From the NCBI RefSeq assembly GCF_008079445.1, contig NZ_VRYH01000003.1, positions 124,001-188,000 of the forward strand: DNA of 64,000 nucleotides. The letters are read 5' to 3'. Each line of letters opens with the position of its first letter. Position 1 is the stretch's first letter. The notes beneath the pieces are model-generated. The model worked only from the letters and a program-made list of their open reading frames with translations. It was not told the origin of the DNA and searched no databases. A program made the position numbers and the translations under genes. Source of the DNA: Aidingimonas lacisalsi. GTDB taxonomy: Bacteria; Pseudomonadota; Gammaproteobacteria; Pseudomonadales; Halomonadaceae. Shown in pieces: positions 1 to 7,643 of the stretch.

Positions 1-690
1 CAACGGCTCGATACCCTGTGCCATCATCAGGTCCTGGGCCCGGTTGAGCTCACTGTCATCGGTATAGGGGCCGACCTGGACGCGATGGAAAATGTCGCCT
101 TCGCTGGTCTGAACCTCGTTGACGCTGGCCGTCAGGCCGACATCTCGCAGGCGGCCTGCCATGTTGCTGGCATCACTGGACTGCCGGAACGAGGCAGCTT
201 GCAACATGTATCGCTGACGTTGCTCGGAAGCCTCGCGGTTGTCGGCTTCGGCGATACGCTCGAGTTCAGCGGCGATAGGGTCGGTTGCCTCGCTATCATC
301 GTTACTCTGACTCGTTTGTTCGGCATCATCGACAGTGGCGGTGGCGGTATCGACAACGCTGTCCATGCCTGGTGCGATCACCTCGGATTCCGGCAGTAAG
401 GTATAGAATTCGAAAGTCGGCATGCGACCTTCGTCACTGTCGGAAGCCTGACCGCCGGGTTCCCCACTTGGACTCGAGGACTCGGTACGTTCCGGTGAGG
501 ATGCCTTGGGCAGGACCGTTGCCATCGGTTGCGGTGCAGAATCCTGCAGGTATTGTGCCAGGAAGAAACCAGCGATGAGTCCGCCCACCCCCCAGAACCA
601 ACCGGGAAAACGTGGGCGAGACGACTGTTTCGCAGATCGCTTGCGAGTCGTGGCACCGCGCCTTGAGCCTGATCCTTTGCGAGCCGCCAT
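1..690 (-). CDS. ftsN: SPOR-domain cell division protein, FtsN-like (3' end cut by window)
   Basis: The frame is open from an ATG at 690 to base 1, giving 230 codons with no stop, so the C-terminus lies outside the window. Visible order: a short basic N-terminal cytoplasmic tail (residues 1-27, many Arg/Lys), one membrane segment (about 31-48, starting WFWGVGGLIAGFF), the juxtamembrane motif PTFEFYTLLPESEV near residue 88, an acidic low-complexity linker, then the start of a SPOR domain (YMLQAASFRQ, then a second half with VQVGPY). SPOR domains bind denuded peptidoglycan at the septum, and FtsN activates septal synthesis. The ATG follows the argS stop by 3 bases and its ribosome site lies inside the last argS codons. 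The priA-argS-SPOR order matches the Pseudomonas FtsN locus. The symbol rests on that synteny and topology. It could be another SPOR protein. Confidence 0.8.
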   Translation of the reverse strand, partial: MAARKGSGSRRGATTRKRSAKQSSRPRFPGWFWGVGGLIAGFFLAQYLQDSAPQPMATVLPKASSPERTESSSPSGEPGGQASDSDEGRMPTFEFYTLLPESEVIAPGMDSVVDTATATVDDAEQTSQSNDDSEATDPIAAELERIAEADNREASEQRQRYMLQAASFRQSSDASNMAGRLRDVGLTASVNEVQTSEGDIFHRVQVGPYTDDSELNRAQDLMMAQGIEPL

Positions 691-693
691 CGG

Positions 694-2379
694 TTACATC
701 TCCTCCGGAGCGCTGACTCCCAGCAAGTCGAGACCGTTGCGGATGACTTGACGTGTGGCGAGTCCCAGGGCCAGACGGGCATTGCGCAAGGCGTCATCCT
801 CGACCATGACTTTTACGGCGTTGTAGCAGGTGTGGAAGTCGCTGGCCAGGTCTTGCAGGTATTGGGCCACCTGTTGCGGTTCATGCATGCTTGCCGCATG
901 GGCGACGACCTCGGGATACCGGGTCAGGCGATTCATCAGCGCTTTCTCCTGATCGGTATCAAGCCGGGAAAGATGGCTCATGGCCTGTGTATGGTCGAAC
1001 GCCAGCCCCTCGGCTCGCGCTTTGCGTAATACGCTACAAACCCGAGCATGAGCATATTGAATGTAGTAGACCGGGTTGTCATTCGATTGCGAGCGGGCCA
1101 GGTCGATGTCGAAGGTCAGTTGCGAATCGGCGCGCCGGGCTGCCAGGAAATAGCGTGTCGCATCACGACCGACTTCGTCGATCAGGTCACGTAGCGTGAC
1201 GTAGCTGCCGGCCCGCTTCGAAAGTTTGACTTCGACGCCCGAGCGAGTGACCAGCACCATCTGATGCAGGACATAATCAGGCCAGCCTGAAGGAATACCG
1301 GCTTCCAGTGCCTGTAAGCCTGCCCGTACCCGGGTGACGGTCGAGTGATGGTCCGCTCCCTGCTCGTTGATGACTTGTGTGAAGCCGCGCTGCCACTTGT
1401 CCAGGTGGTAGGCGACATCCGGCAGGAAATAGGTGTAATCGCCATCGGACTTGCGCATTACCCGATCCTTGTCGTCGCCAAAGTCGGTCGTGCGCAGCCA
1501 CAGCGCGCCATCGCTCGTGTAAGTATGTCCGCCCTCGATCAGTCGCTTGGCGGTCGTCTCGACCTTGCCATCATCGTACAACGAGGACTCAAGGAAATAG
1601 ACATCGAATTCGACGCCGAATGCCTTCAGGTCAAGATCCTGTTCGCGACGCAGGTAAGCGACGGCAAAGTCTCGGATCGCGTCGATATCGTCGGGGTCGG
1701 CCTTGGCCGTGACATGCCTGTCGTCGGCATGTACCGTCTCGCCGGCTAGATAGCTCTTCGCGACGTCGATGATGTAGTCGCCACGGTAGCCGTCTTGCGG
1801 CCACTCCTCATCGTCCGGACCCAGGCCCTTGGCGCGTGCCTGTACCGACCCGGCCAGATTGGCGATTTGGGCACCGGCGTCGTTGTAATAAAACTCACGC
1901 GTGACATCGTAGCCTGTGGCCTCGAGTAGCCGGCATATGCTGTCGCCGATGGCCGCGCCTCTACCATGACCGACGTGCAGTGGCCCTGTCGGGTTGGCGG
2001 ACACGAATTCGACCTGCACTTTTTCGCCGGCGCCGGCTAAGCTGCGGCCAAAGGCGTCGCCAGCGTCGAGAACCCTGGCGACAATCTGTGCCACAGCGTC
2101 GGTGGCAGCAAAGAAATTGATGAAGCCCGGGCCGGCGATTTCAGTGCGACGCACGGTCGGGTCGTCCGGTATGGCAGCGTTCAAGATCTCAGCCAGATCA
2201 CGCGGTTTCTTGCCCGCCGGCTTGGCCAGCATCAGCGCCAGATTGGTGGCGTAGTCGCCGTGAGCCTTGTCCTTGGTGGCCTCGACCTTGATGGTCGGGT
2301 CGCTATCGTCGGGAACATCGCCTTGCTGTTTGAGCGTGGCGAGAGCGTCCTCGAGCAGCGCAGTGATCGTTTCTTTCAT
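694..2379 (-). CDS. argS: Arginyl-tRNA synthetase
   Basis: A 561-residue class I aminoacyl-tRNA synthetase that charges tRNA-Arg in the cytoplasm. The N-terminal additional domain (about 1-110) is followed by the ATP-binding signature HVGH at 135-138 within [19 protein letters not shown]-like segment ([13 protein letters not shown]) sits in the catalytic core. The C-terminal DALR anticodon-binding domain carries the typical [12 protein letters not shown] stretch. Length is close to the usual 560-590. The ATG at 2379 is followed by a normal N-terminus. The gene lies downstream of priA on the same strand with 160 bases between them, and is followed 3 bases later by the SPOR gene, so the two are translationally close-packed. 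A candidate promoter lies in the priA-argS gap. Confidence 0.97.
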   Translation of the reverse strand: MKETITALLEDALATLKQQGDVPDDSDPTIKVEATKDKAHGDYATNLALMLAKPAGKKPRDLAEILNAAIPDDPTVRRTEIAGPGFINFFAATDAVAQIVARVLDAGDAFGRSLAGAGEKVQVEFVSANPTGPLHVGHGRGAAIGDSICRLLEATGYDVTREFYYNDAGAQIANLAGSVQARAKGLGPDDEEWPQDGYRGDYIIDVAKSYLAGETVHADDRHVTAKADPDDIDAIRDFAVAYLRREQDLDLKAFGVEFDVYFLESSLYDDGKVETTAKRLIEGGHTYTSDGALWLRTTDFGDDKDRVMRKSDGDYTYFLPDVAYHLDKWQRGFTQVINEQGADHHSTVTRVRAGLQALEAGIPSGWPDYVLHQMVLVTRSGVEVKLSKRAGSYVTLRDLIDEVGRDATRYFLAARRADSQLTFDIDLARSQSNDNPVYYIQYAHARVCSVLRKARAEGLAFDHTQAMSHLSRLDTDQEKALMNRLTRYPEVVAHAASMHEPQQVAQYLQDLASDFHTCYNAVKVMVEDDALRNARLALGLATRQVIRNGLDLLGVSAPEEM

Positions 2380-2483
2380 GGAGTCCGGTTGTCCTGTGGC
2401 TCTGGCGTAGCGCGAGTCGCTGACAATGGTGAATCTCGCGGCAGAAGACGTGTCAGCATCGGTGTTGCAATGAGTGGCCGTCT

Positions 2484-2512
2484 ATTATCGACAATTGCGG
2501 TGTCGCTTTAAA
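2484..2512 (-). promoter_or_regulatory. Candidate sigma-70 promoter for argS
   Basis: On the minus strand TTTAAA (2507-2512) and GATAAT (2484-2489) are separated by 17 bases, 105 bases before the argS start. The -35 element is only a partial match, so this is a suggestion and not a firm call. The rest of the 160-base priA-argS gap shows no other clear signal. Confidence 0.35.
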
Positions 2513-2539
2513 CCCTGACTCGGCGTTGCCGGGGCGATT

Positions 2540-4777
2540 CTAGCTCAGTGTCTGAGGATCAATATCCAGAGACCAGCGTATCCGACGGGCGTATGGCGAT
2601 GTTTCCAGCCAGTCGATCAGCCAGGAACAGCTTTCGTGAAGTTTGCTGCGATGGGTACTGGATAGCATTAACTGGACATGATAGCGCCCTTGGCGGCGTT
2701 CCATGGGAGCTGGCACGGGGCCCAGGCATTGCGTGGGATTGTGCCGATGTTGATCCAGCATGGCTTGCACGGCCTGTGCCGCAGACTCGGCGATGGCCAT
2801 GACTTCATCGTCGCGAGGGCTTTCGAAGCGAGCCAGGGCCAGAAACCGATAAGGAGGGAGCGCAGCGATTCGGCGTTCTTCCAGGATATGCTCGGTCAAG
2901 GCTTCGTAGCCTTGCTCAGCCAGCAGCGTCAAGTGCGGGTCGTCACTGTGCAGCGTCTGCACCAGGACTCGGCCCGGGTGATGGGCACGTCCGGCACGTC
3001 CGGCGACTTGCTCCAGCAGCTGGGCACTATGCTCCAGCGCTCGAAAATCGCTGGCATACAGGCCGGCGTCGGCATTGACCACCACCACTAGAGTGACATG
3101 CGGCAAGTGGTGGCCTTTAGCCAGCATCTGCGTGCCGACCAACAGGCAAGGGGCACCGCGACGCACCGTGGCTAATGTCTTTTCAAGCGTTTCCTTGCGA
3201 CGAGTGCTGTCACGATCGATACGGTGGACAGGCGTCTCGGGAAACAGGCCGGCGAGGGTCTCTTCCGTCCGTTCCGTGCCGGCGCCCAATGGCCGCAGGT
3301 CGGCACTGCCACAGTCCGGACAAGCATCGGGCAGCGGTCGATGAGCTTCGCAATGGTGACAGACCAGTTGCGGGGGCTGCCGATGGAGTGTCAGCCTGGC
3401 ATCGCAGAGATGGCATTCGGCCAACCAGCCACAGGCCTGGCAGGCCAGTGTAGGCGCAAACCCGCGGCGATTGATGAAGACCAGAACCTGGTGGCCGGCA
3501 TTCAGTGTGGCCTCAATGGCATCGATGGTCGGGGGAATCAACCCACCGCGGTTGGGACGGCCACGCATGTCGATCAATTCGAGCCGAGCCGGTGCATGAC
3601 GGCTGGCGCGCTGGGTCAATCGAAGGTGGCGATAATGGCCCGCACGGGCATTGGCCAGACTCTCCAGGGCGGGAGTGGCGCTGCCCAGAATGACCGGTAT
3701 GTCGTGATGGCGAGCGCGGACCAGAGCCAGATCACGGGCGTGGTAACGTAATCCGTCCTGCTGCTTGAGGGAGCCATCGTGCTCTTCATCGACGATGATG
3801 ACACCAGGAGCCGACAGTGGGGTGAAAATGGCTGATCGGGTGCCTATGATGATTGGCGCGCGGCCGCTCCAGGCCGCCAGCCAGGCATCCAATCGTTCGG
3901 CATCGGTCAGGCCGGAATGCATGGCCACGACGGGGACCTGGAAACGACGTCGGAAGCGAGCCAGAGTCTGTGGGGTCAGGCCGATTTCGGGGACCAGAAC
4001 GAGAGCTTGTCGCCCTCGGCCGATGATGGCTTCTATGAGTTGCAAGTAGATCTCTGTCTTGCCACTGCCGGTCACACCATGCAAGAGCGTGGGTGAAAAC
4101 CGGTCCAGACCGTCATGTAATGCGGCGAGCGCCGTCGCTTGCTCCTGGTTGAGGGTGAGTGAGGGTTCCGCCAGTACATGACGGGGTGGTGTGGCAACGA
4201 TCAACGGTTCGGTCTGCCGATGGGCAAGTCCCTTGTTGCGTAACCCTTCCAACTGGTGACGGGTGAACCCTTGTGCCGTGATGGCGGAATGGATCAGCCC
4301 CCGCGGATGCTGCTGAAGCAGCGCGAGTAATTCCCCTTGGCGTCTGGCGCGCCCCAGGTCCCGAGCACTGTGCTGTTTCCCGTCTTCGGTCAGTTGCCAG
4401 CGCTCATGGGTTCGGGCAGCCAGTGGTCGACCTTGCCGCAAGAGGACCGGTAGGGTCTGGTGCAGGGTGTCTCCCAGTGCATGCTGGTAATAGCGAGCGG
4501 TAAAACGTCCTAGCCAAAGCCAATCCTCGGGAAGCGGTGTGTCATCAAGCCAGGCCAGGATCGGTTTGAGCTTGTCGATGGACATCTCGCTATCCTGTCG
4601 GCATTCGATGATGATGCCGACCAGCTCTCTCCGGCCGAAAGATACACGGACTCGCTGTCCGGGGTGCCAGCCACTGGGGGGAGGCTCCGCTCCCGGCTGA
4701 TAGTCGAACAGGCGACGCACGGGGGTGGGTAGAGCAACTCCCAGAACCTTGGGTGGGGGGATATCCTTGTTTGGCAA
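2540..4777 (-). CDS. priA: Primosomal protein N' (replication restart helicase PriA)
   Basis: Superfamily 2 DNA helicase that recognises stalled forks and reloads the replisome. Order: N-terminal 3'-DNA-binding domain beginning VALPTPVRRLFDY, Walker A GVTGSGKT near residue 234, DEEH box near 330 (IIVDEEHDGS), a zinc-binding insert with paired Cys motifs (CQACG, CHLC, CHHC, CPDC), and the C-terminal helicase lobe with VGTQMLAKGH and QVAGRAGR. I place the start at a TTG at 4777, because GGAGG sits 4 bases upstream and the resulting 745 residues match the usual size (E. coli 732). The frame stays open to another TTG at 4900, but that adds 41 residues with no family likeness and runs through the divergent rpmE promoter. 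argS and the SPOR gene follow on the same strand. Confidence 0.95.
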   Translation of the reverse strand: MPNKDIPPPKVLGVALPTPVRRLFDYQPGAEPPPSGWHPGQRVRVSFGRRELVGIIIECRQDSEMSIDKLKPILAWLDDTPLPEDWLWLGRFTARYYQHALGDTLHQTLPVLLRQGRPLAARTHERWQLTEDGKQHSARDLGRARRQGELLALLQQHPRGLIHSAITAQGFTRHQLEGLRNKGLAHRQTEPLIVATPPRHVLAEPSLTLNQEQATALAALHDGLDRFSPTLLHGVTGSGKTEIYLQLIEAIIGRGRQALVLVPEIGLTPQTLARFRRRFQVPVVAMHSGLTDAERLDAWLAAWSGRAPIIIGTRSAIFTPLSAPGVIIVDEEHDGSLKQQDGLRYHARDLALVRARHHDIPVILGSATPALESLANARAGHYRHLRLTQRASRHAPARLELIDMRGRPNRGGLIPPTIDAIEATLNAGHQVLVFINRRGFAPTLACQACGWLAECHLCDARLTLHRQPPQLVCHHCEAHRPLPDACPDCGSADLRPLGAGTERTEETLAGLFPETPVHRIDRDSTRRKETLEKTLATVRRGAPCLLVGTQMLAKGHHLPHVTLVVVVNADAGLYASDFRALEHSAQLLEQVAGRAGRAHHPGRVLVQTLHSDDPHLTLLAEQGYEALTEHILEERRIAALPPYRFLALARFESPRDDEVMAIAESAAQAVQAMLDQHRHNPTQCLGPVPAPMERRQGRYHVQLMLSSTHRSKLHESCSWLIDWLETSPYARRIRWSLDIDPQTLS

Positions 4778-4806
4778 TTGGCCTCCGGCATTGGGTTTGC
4801 TATAAT
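4778..4806 (+). promoter_or_regulatory. Sigma-70 promoter for rpmE
   Basis: TTGGCC (4778-4783), a 17-base spacer and a perfect TATAAT (4801-4806) point rightward to rpmE, whose start is at 4938, giving a leader of about 125 bases. The promoter sits directly against the priA start on the other strand, so the two genes diverge from almost the same point. Confidence 0.65.
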
Positions 4807-4937
4807 ACTGGCCCTCTATGGCGTCTCTGCCTAGGAACCGGTCCGCGGATCCGTGCTGTCGGGTCTGCGGTAGATAACCTGTATGCGGTGCCTGGCTCAA
4901 TGATCAGGTGGCGGCATACCGCTCAAGAGGCATCACG

Positions 4938-5153
4938 ATGAAACAAGCTATCCATCCCGAATACAAGCGTGTTACCGCAACGTGTTCCTGCGGTTCGACC
5001 TTCGATGTCGGCTCGACCGCCGATCATGATCTGTATCTGGACGTTTGCTCCCAGTGCCATCCGTTTTATACCGGAAAGCAGAAGCAGGCAACGACTGGGG
5101 GACGAGTCGAGCGTTTCAACAAGCGGTTCGGTGCCGCCATGCGTCGGGGGTGA
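4938..5153 (+). CDS. rpmE: 50S ribosomal protein L31 (zinc-binding form)
   Basis: A 71-residue ribosomal protein of the large subunit, forming part of the B1b bridge region between subunits. Four cysteines at 16, 18, 37 and 40 (TCSCG and [10 protein letters not shown]) make this the zinc-carrying 'C+' paralogue and not the zinc-free type induced under zinc limitation. The chosen ATG at 4938 is preceded by AAGAGG at a suitable distance and gives the family N-terminus MKQAIHPEY. An in-frame upstream start would add ten unrelated residues. It is a single-gene unit with its own promoter (4778-4806) and terminator (5200-5233), divergent from priA as in pseudomonads. Confidence 0.97.
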   Translation: MKQAIHPEYKRVTATCSCGSTFDVGSTADHDLYLDVCSQCHPFYTGKQKQATTGGRVERFNKRFGAAMRRG

Positions 5154-5199
5154 CGACTCCCCTGGCATCACTTTTTCATCAGTGATGACTGGCCGACGA

Positions 5200-5233
5200 G
5201 AAACCCGCCCGGTATGTCCGGGCGGGTTTCTTG
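5200..5233 (+). terminator. Rho-independent terminator after rpmE
   Basis: An inverted repeat GAAACCCGCCCGG / CCGGGCGGGTTTC with a short loop begins 47 bases after the rpmE stop. The T-rich 3' arm ends in TTTCTTG. The rest of the 290-base gap to maeB is AT-richer. It holds a possible weak promoter (TTGTGG at 5379, TATATT at 5400, spacer only 15) but no gene. Confidence 0.75.
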
Positions 5234-5443
5234 CTGTATGGCGACCATCAGGTTGATCCGTGTCTTGAGGAATAAGGTCAACGTTATGTCCAATAGTGCG
5301 GCCATAAGGTTGAATGTATATGGAAAGGTTTTTCAGGCATATTACCAAACCCCAATAAAGACAATAACTTGAGGTAAGTTGTGGCTAGAGGGGTTTTTCT
5401 ATATTCTGGCGCGACATCCTCATGACATGATCGGACGACACGC

Positions 5444-6715
5444 ATGACTGACGCCAAGAAACAAGCGGCTCTGGATTATCACTCGCAACCGATTCCCGGC
5501 AAGCTCTCCGTGGAACTGACCAAGCCAACCAGCTCTGCCAAACATCTGGCCTTGGCGTATAGTCCCGGTGTGGCCGAACCTTGCCGTGAGATCGCCAAGG
5601 ATCCTGAAAACGCCTACCTCTATACAGGCAAGGGGAATCTGGTCGCGGTCGTTTCGGATGGCAGCGCCATTCTTGGCTTGGGCAACTTAGGGCCGTTGGC
5701 CAGCAAGCCTGTCATGGAAGGTAAGGGGGTACTGTTCAAGAAATTTGCCGGTATCAATTCCGTCGACATTGAAGTTGATGCCGAAAGCCCGCAAGCCTTT
5801 GTGGATACCGTTGCCCGTATCGCGGATACCTGGGGTGGCATCAATCTCGAAGATATCAAGGCGCCTGAGTGCTTCGAGATCGAACGTACCCTGATCGAAC
5901 GCTGCAATATCCCGGTATTCCATGATGATCAACATGGTACGGCCATCGTGACAGCCGCTGGCCTGCTCAACGCTCTGAACATTGCCGGCAAGACGCTTGA
6001 AGAGGCGCATATCGTGTGTCTTGGAGCCGGTGCTGCAGCGGTCGCATGCATGAAGCTGCTGGTATCGTGTGGAGCCAAGGCAGAGCATATCGACATGCTC
6101 GATCGTAAGGGGGTGATTCATAGCGGGCGTGAAGACCTCAATCAGTACAAGGCGATGTTTGCAACCGAGACCGATCGGCGCACACTGGATGATGCGATTG
6201 ATGGTGCGGATGTATTCGTTGGGCTGTCCGGCCCGAATCTGCTATCTCCGGAGCAACTCGGCAAGATGGCTCCCAATCCAGTAGTGTTTGCGTGCTCGAA
6301 TCCCGATCCGGAGATCCATCCGGACGTGGCTCATGCGACTCGCGATGACGTCATCATGGCTACCGGGCGTTCCGACTATCCCAACCAGGTCAATAACGTA
6401 CTGGGGTTTCCCTTCATTTTTCGCGGGGCTCTGGATGTACGGGCGACGCGTATCAATGAGGAAATGAAAGTGGCTGCCGTGCATGCCCTGAAGGACCTGG
6501 CGCGCGAAGAGGTGCCGCAGATAGTCCTTGATGGCTATGAAATCGACACCTTGTCGTATGGACGCGGGTATATCATTCCTACGCCGCTGGATCCCCGTTT
6601 GTTGGGACGGATCGCCTCCGCCGTCGCCCAAGCGGCAGTCGATTCTGGCGTGGCTCGTAAGCCGTATCCGGCAAACTACCCACTGCAAAGCGTTGACGAG
6701 ATCTACGCTGGCTGA
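5444..6715 (+). CDS. maeB: Malic enzyme, single-domain (malate oxidative decarboxylase)
   Basis: A 423-residue enzyme converting malate to pyruvate and CO2 with NAD(P)H production. The N-terminal malic domain carries YSPGVAEPC and TGKGNLVAVVSDG. The substrate/metal region is NLEDIKAPECFEIE followed by VFHDDQHGTA. The Rossmann cofactor site is VCLGAGAAAVACMKLL, and CSNPDPEI and TGRSDYPNQVNN follow. It ends at about residue 420, where E. coli MaeB continues with a phosphotransacetylase-like domain, so this is the short form. NADP versus NAD preference cannot be settled by eye. It is a lone transcription unit between rpmE and a convergent DUF481 gene. With the oxaloacetate decarboxylase at 38.7-42.3 kb it links C4 acids to pyruvate. 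Confidence 0.9.
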   Translation: MTDAKKQAALDYHSQPIPGKLSVELTKPTSSAKHLALAYSPGVAEPCREIAKDPENAYLYTGKGNLVAVVSDGSAILGLGNLGPLASKPVMEGKGVLFKKFAGINSVDIEVDAESPQAFVDTVARIADTWGGINLEDIKAPECFEIERTLIERCNIPVFHDDQHGTAIVTAAGLLNALNIAGKTLEEAHIVCLGAGAAAVACMKLLVSCGAKAEHIDMLDRKGVIHSGREDLNQYKAMFATETDRRTLDDAIDGADVFVGLSGPNLLSPEQLGKMAPNPVVFACSNPDPEIHPDVAHATRDDVIMATGRSDYPNQVNNVLGFPFIFRGALDVRATRINEEMKVAAVHALKDLAREEVPQIVLDGYEIDTLSYGRGYIIPTPLDPRLLGRIASAVAQAAVDSGVARKPYPANYPLQSVDEIYAG

Positions 6716-6747
6716 TTGATGGTCGGGTACCGTCGTGACGGACTGAG

Positions 6748-6770
6748 AACGCCGGCCACTGGCCGGCGTT
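6748..6770. terminator. Hairpin between convergent maeB and DUF481 genes
   Basis: A perfect 10-base inverted repeat AACGCCGGCC / GGCCGGCGTT with a 3-base loop lies between two converging genes, 33 bases after the maeB stop. No strong T run follows on either strand, so it may act with other factors as a bidirectional terminator. Confidence 0.55.
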
Positions 6771-6787
6771 CGTGATTTGCGTCCCCG

Positions 6788-7543
6788 TTATTCCCAGCTA
6801 TAGAGAATCGACGCGCTGGTCGTCAGATCCTGGCGGGAATCGGTATCTGCAGGGGGCTGGGAGTTGCGTTTGATCTCATGCGATAACCGTAAAGCCAGCT
6901 TGGAGTTGAGCTTCGCTGTCAGCGATGAGAGAGAGCGTGTCGTTACGTTGTCCTGGGTGCCCTCCATGGAGAATTCCTGAGCAAGCGTCGCGTTTGGCGA
7001 AAATGCCCACTCATAATCCAGCGCGCCATAAGCCACGGCTTGATTCTCGACCTCATTGGTATCGGTGATGGAGTCGCGTCGATACCCCGGGCCCATCTCC
7101 AACGATAACTGATGCGTGTCGTTATCGAGGACCTGCCGACCATATCCTCCGATGGCTGTCAGCTGTTGGTCATAGCCACTGAAACGATCCTTTTCCCAAC
7201 GAGCGAAACCGAATAAATAGTGGGGACCGTTGAAGTCATAGCGTTCACGCCATGCGGCGAGGTATTGTTCGGCGCTGGTGTCATCGTCGCGCGAGACATT
7301 GCGAATTTCGCCACGTAGACGGTGGGTCCAGCGGTCTTGAAGCCACGTGAGCGTGCCTTTCGAGATCAGTGACTGACTATCGGTGTTACCGGATAACCGG
7401 GTGTATCCCAGTTCGATATCGCCACTGAAGCGGGGATCTTCGTCCCCGGGGGCAGGCGGTGAATAGAACGGATCAGCATGGCAGACGGCGGCACTCATCG
7501 ACAAGAGCACTGCTATGGCCAGGCCCGCTAGCAATGGTGGCAT
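6788..7543 (-). CDS. DUF481 (YdiY-type) outer-membrane beta-barrel protein
   Basis: A 251-residue secreted protein. A hydrophobic signal peptide covers about residues 1-23, with a likely cut after CHADP. The mature part alternates polar and hydrophobic residues with many aromatic strand ends (ELGYTRLSGNTDSQSL, WRERYDFNGPHYLFGFARWEKDRFSGYDQQLTAIGGYG) and ends in Trp-Glu (SILYSWE). This pattern, especially GYTRLSGNTDSQ near the start, is that of the DUF481 family, also called salt-induced outer membrane proteins. The function of the family is not established. It lies downstream of mrcA on the same strand but beyond a terminator-like hairpin, so it is probably expressed separately. Confidence 0.85.
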   Translation of the reverse strand: MPPLLAGLAIAVLLSMSAAVCHADPFYSPPAPGDEDPRFSGDIELGYTRLSGNTDSQSLISKGTLTWLQDRWTHRLRGEIRNVSRDDDTSAEQYLAAWRERYDFNGPHYLFGFARWEKDRFSGYDQQLTAIGGYGRQVLDNDTHQLSLEMGPGYRRDSITDTNEVENQAVAYGALDYEWAFSPNATLAQEFSMEGTQDNVTTRSLSSLTAKLNSKLALRLSHEIKRNSQPPADTDSRQDLTTSASILYSWE

Positions 7544-7607
7544 CAGTAGGCTCCCAGTTGCCTATCGAGTGTATGGACTCCACGCGGGGCAGGTGATCTA
7601 GGCAATG

Positions 7608-7632
7608 ACCGGGCGGCATCCTTCCGCCCGGT
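7608..7632 (-). terminator. Hairpin downstream of mrcA
   Basis: A perfect 9-base inverted repeat ACCGGGCGG / CCGCCCGGT with a 7-base loop starts 12 bases past the mrcA stop on the minus strand. There is no clear T run afterwards, so its strength as a terminator is uncertain. Confidence 0.5.
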
Positions 7633-7643
7633 GTGATCCGGAG

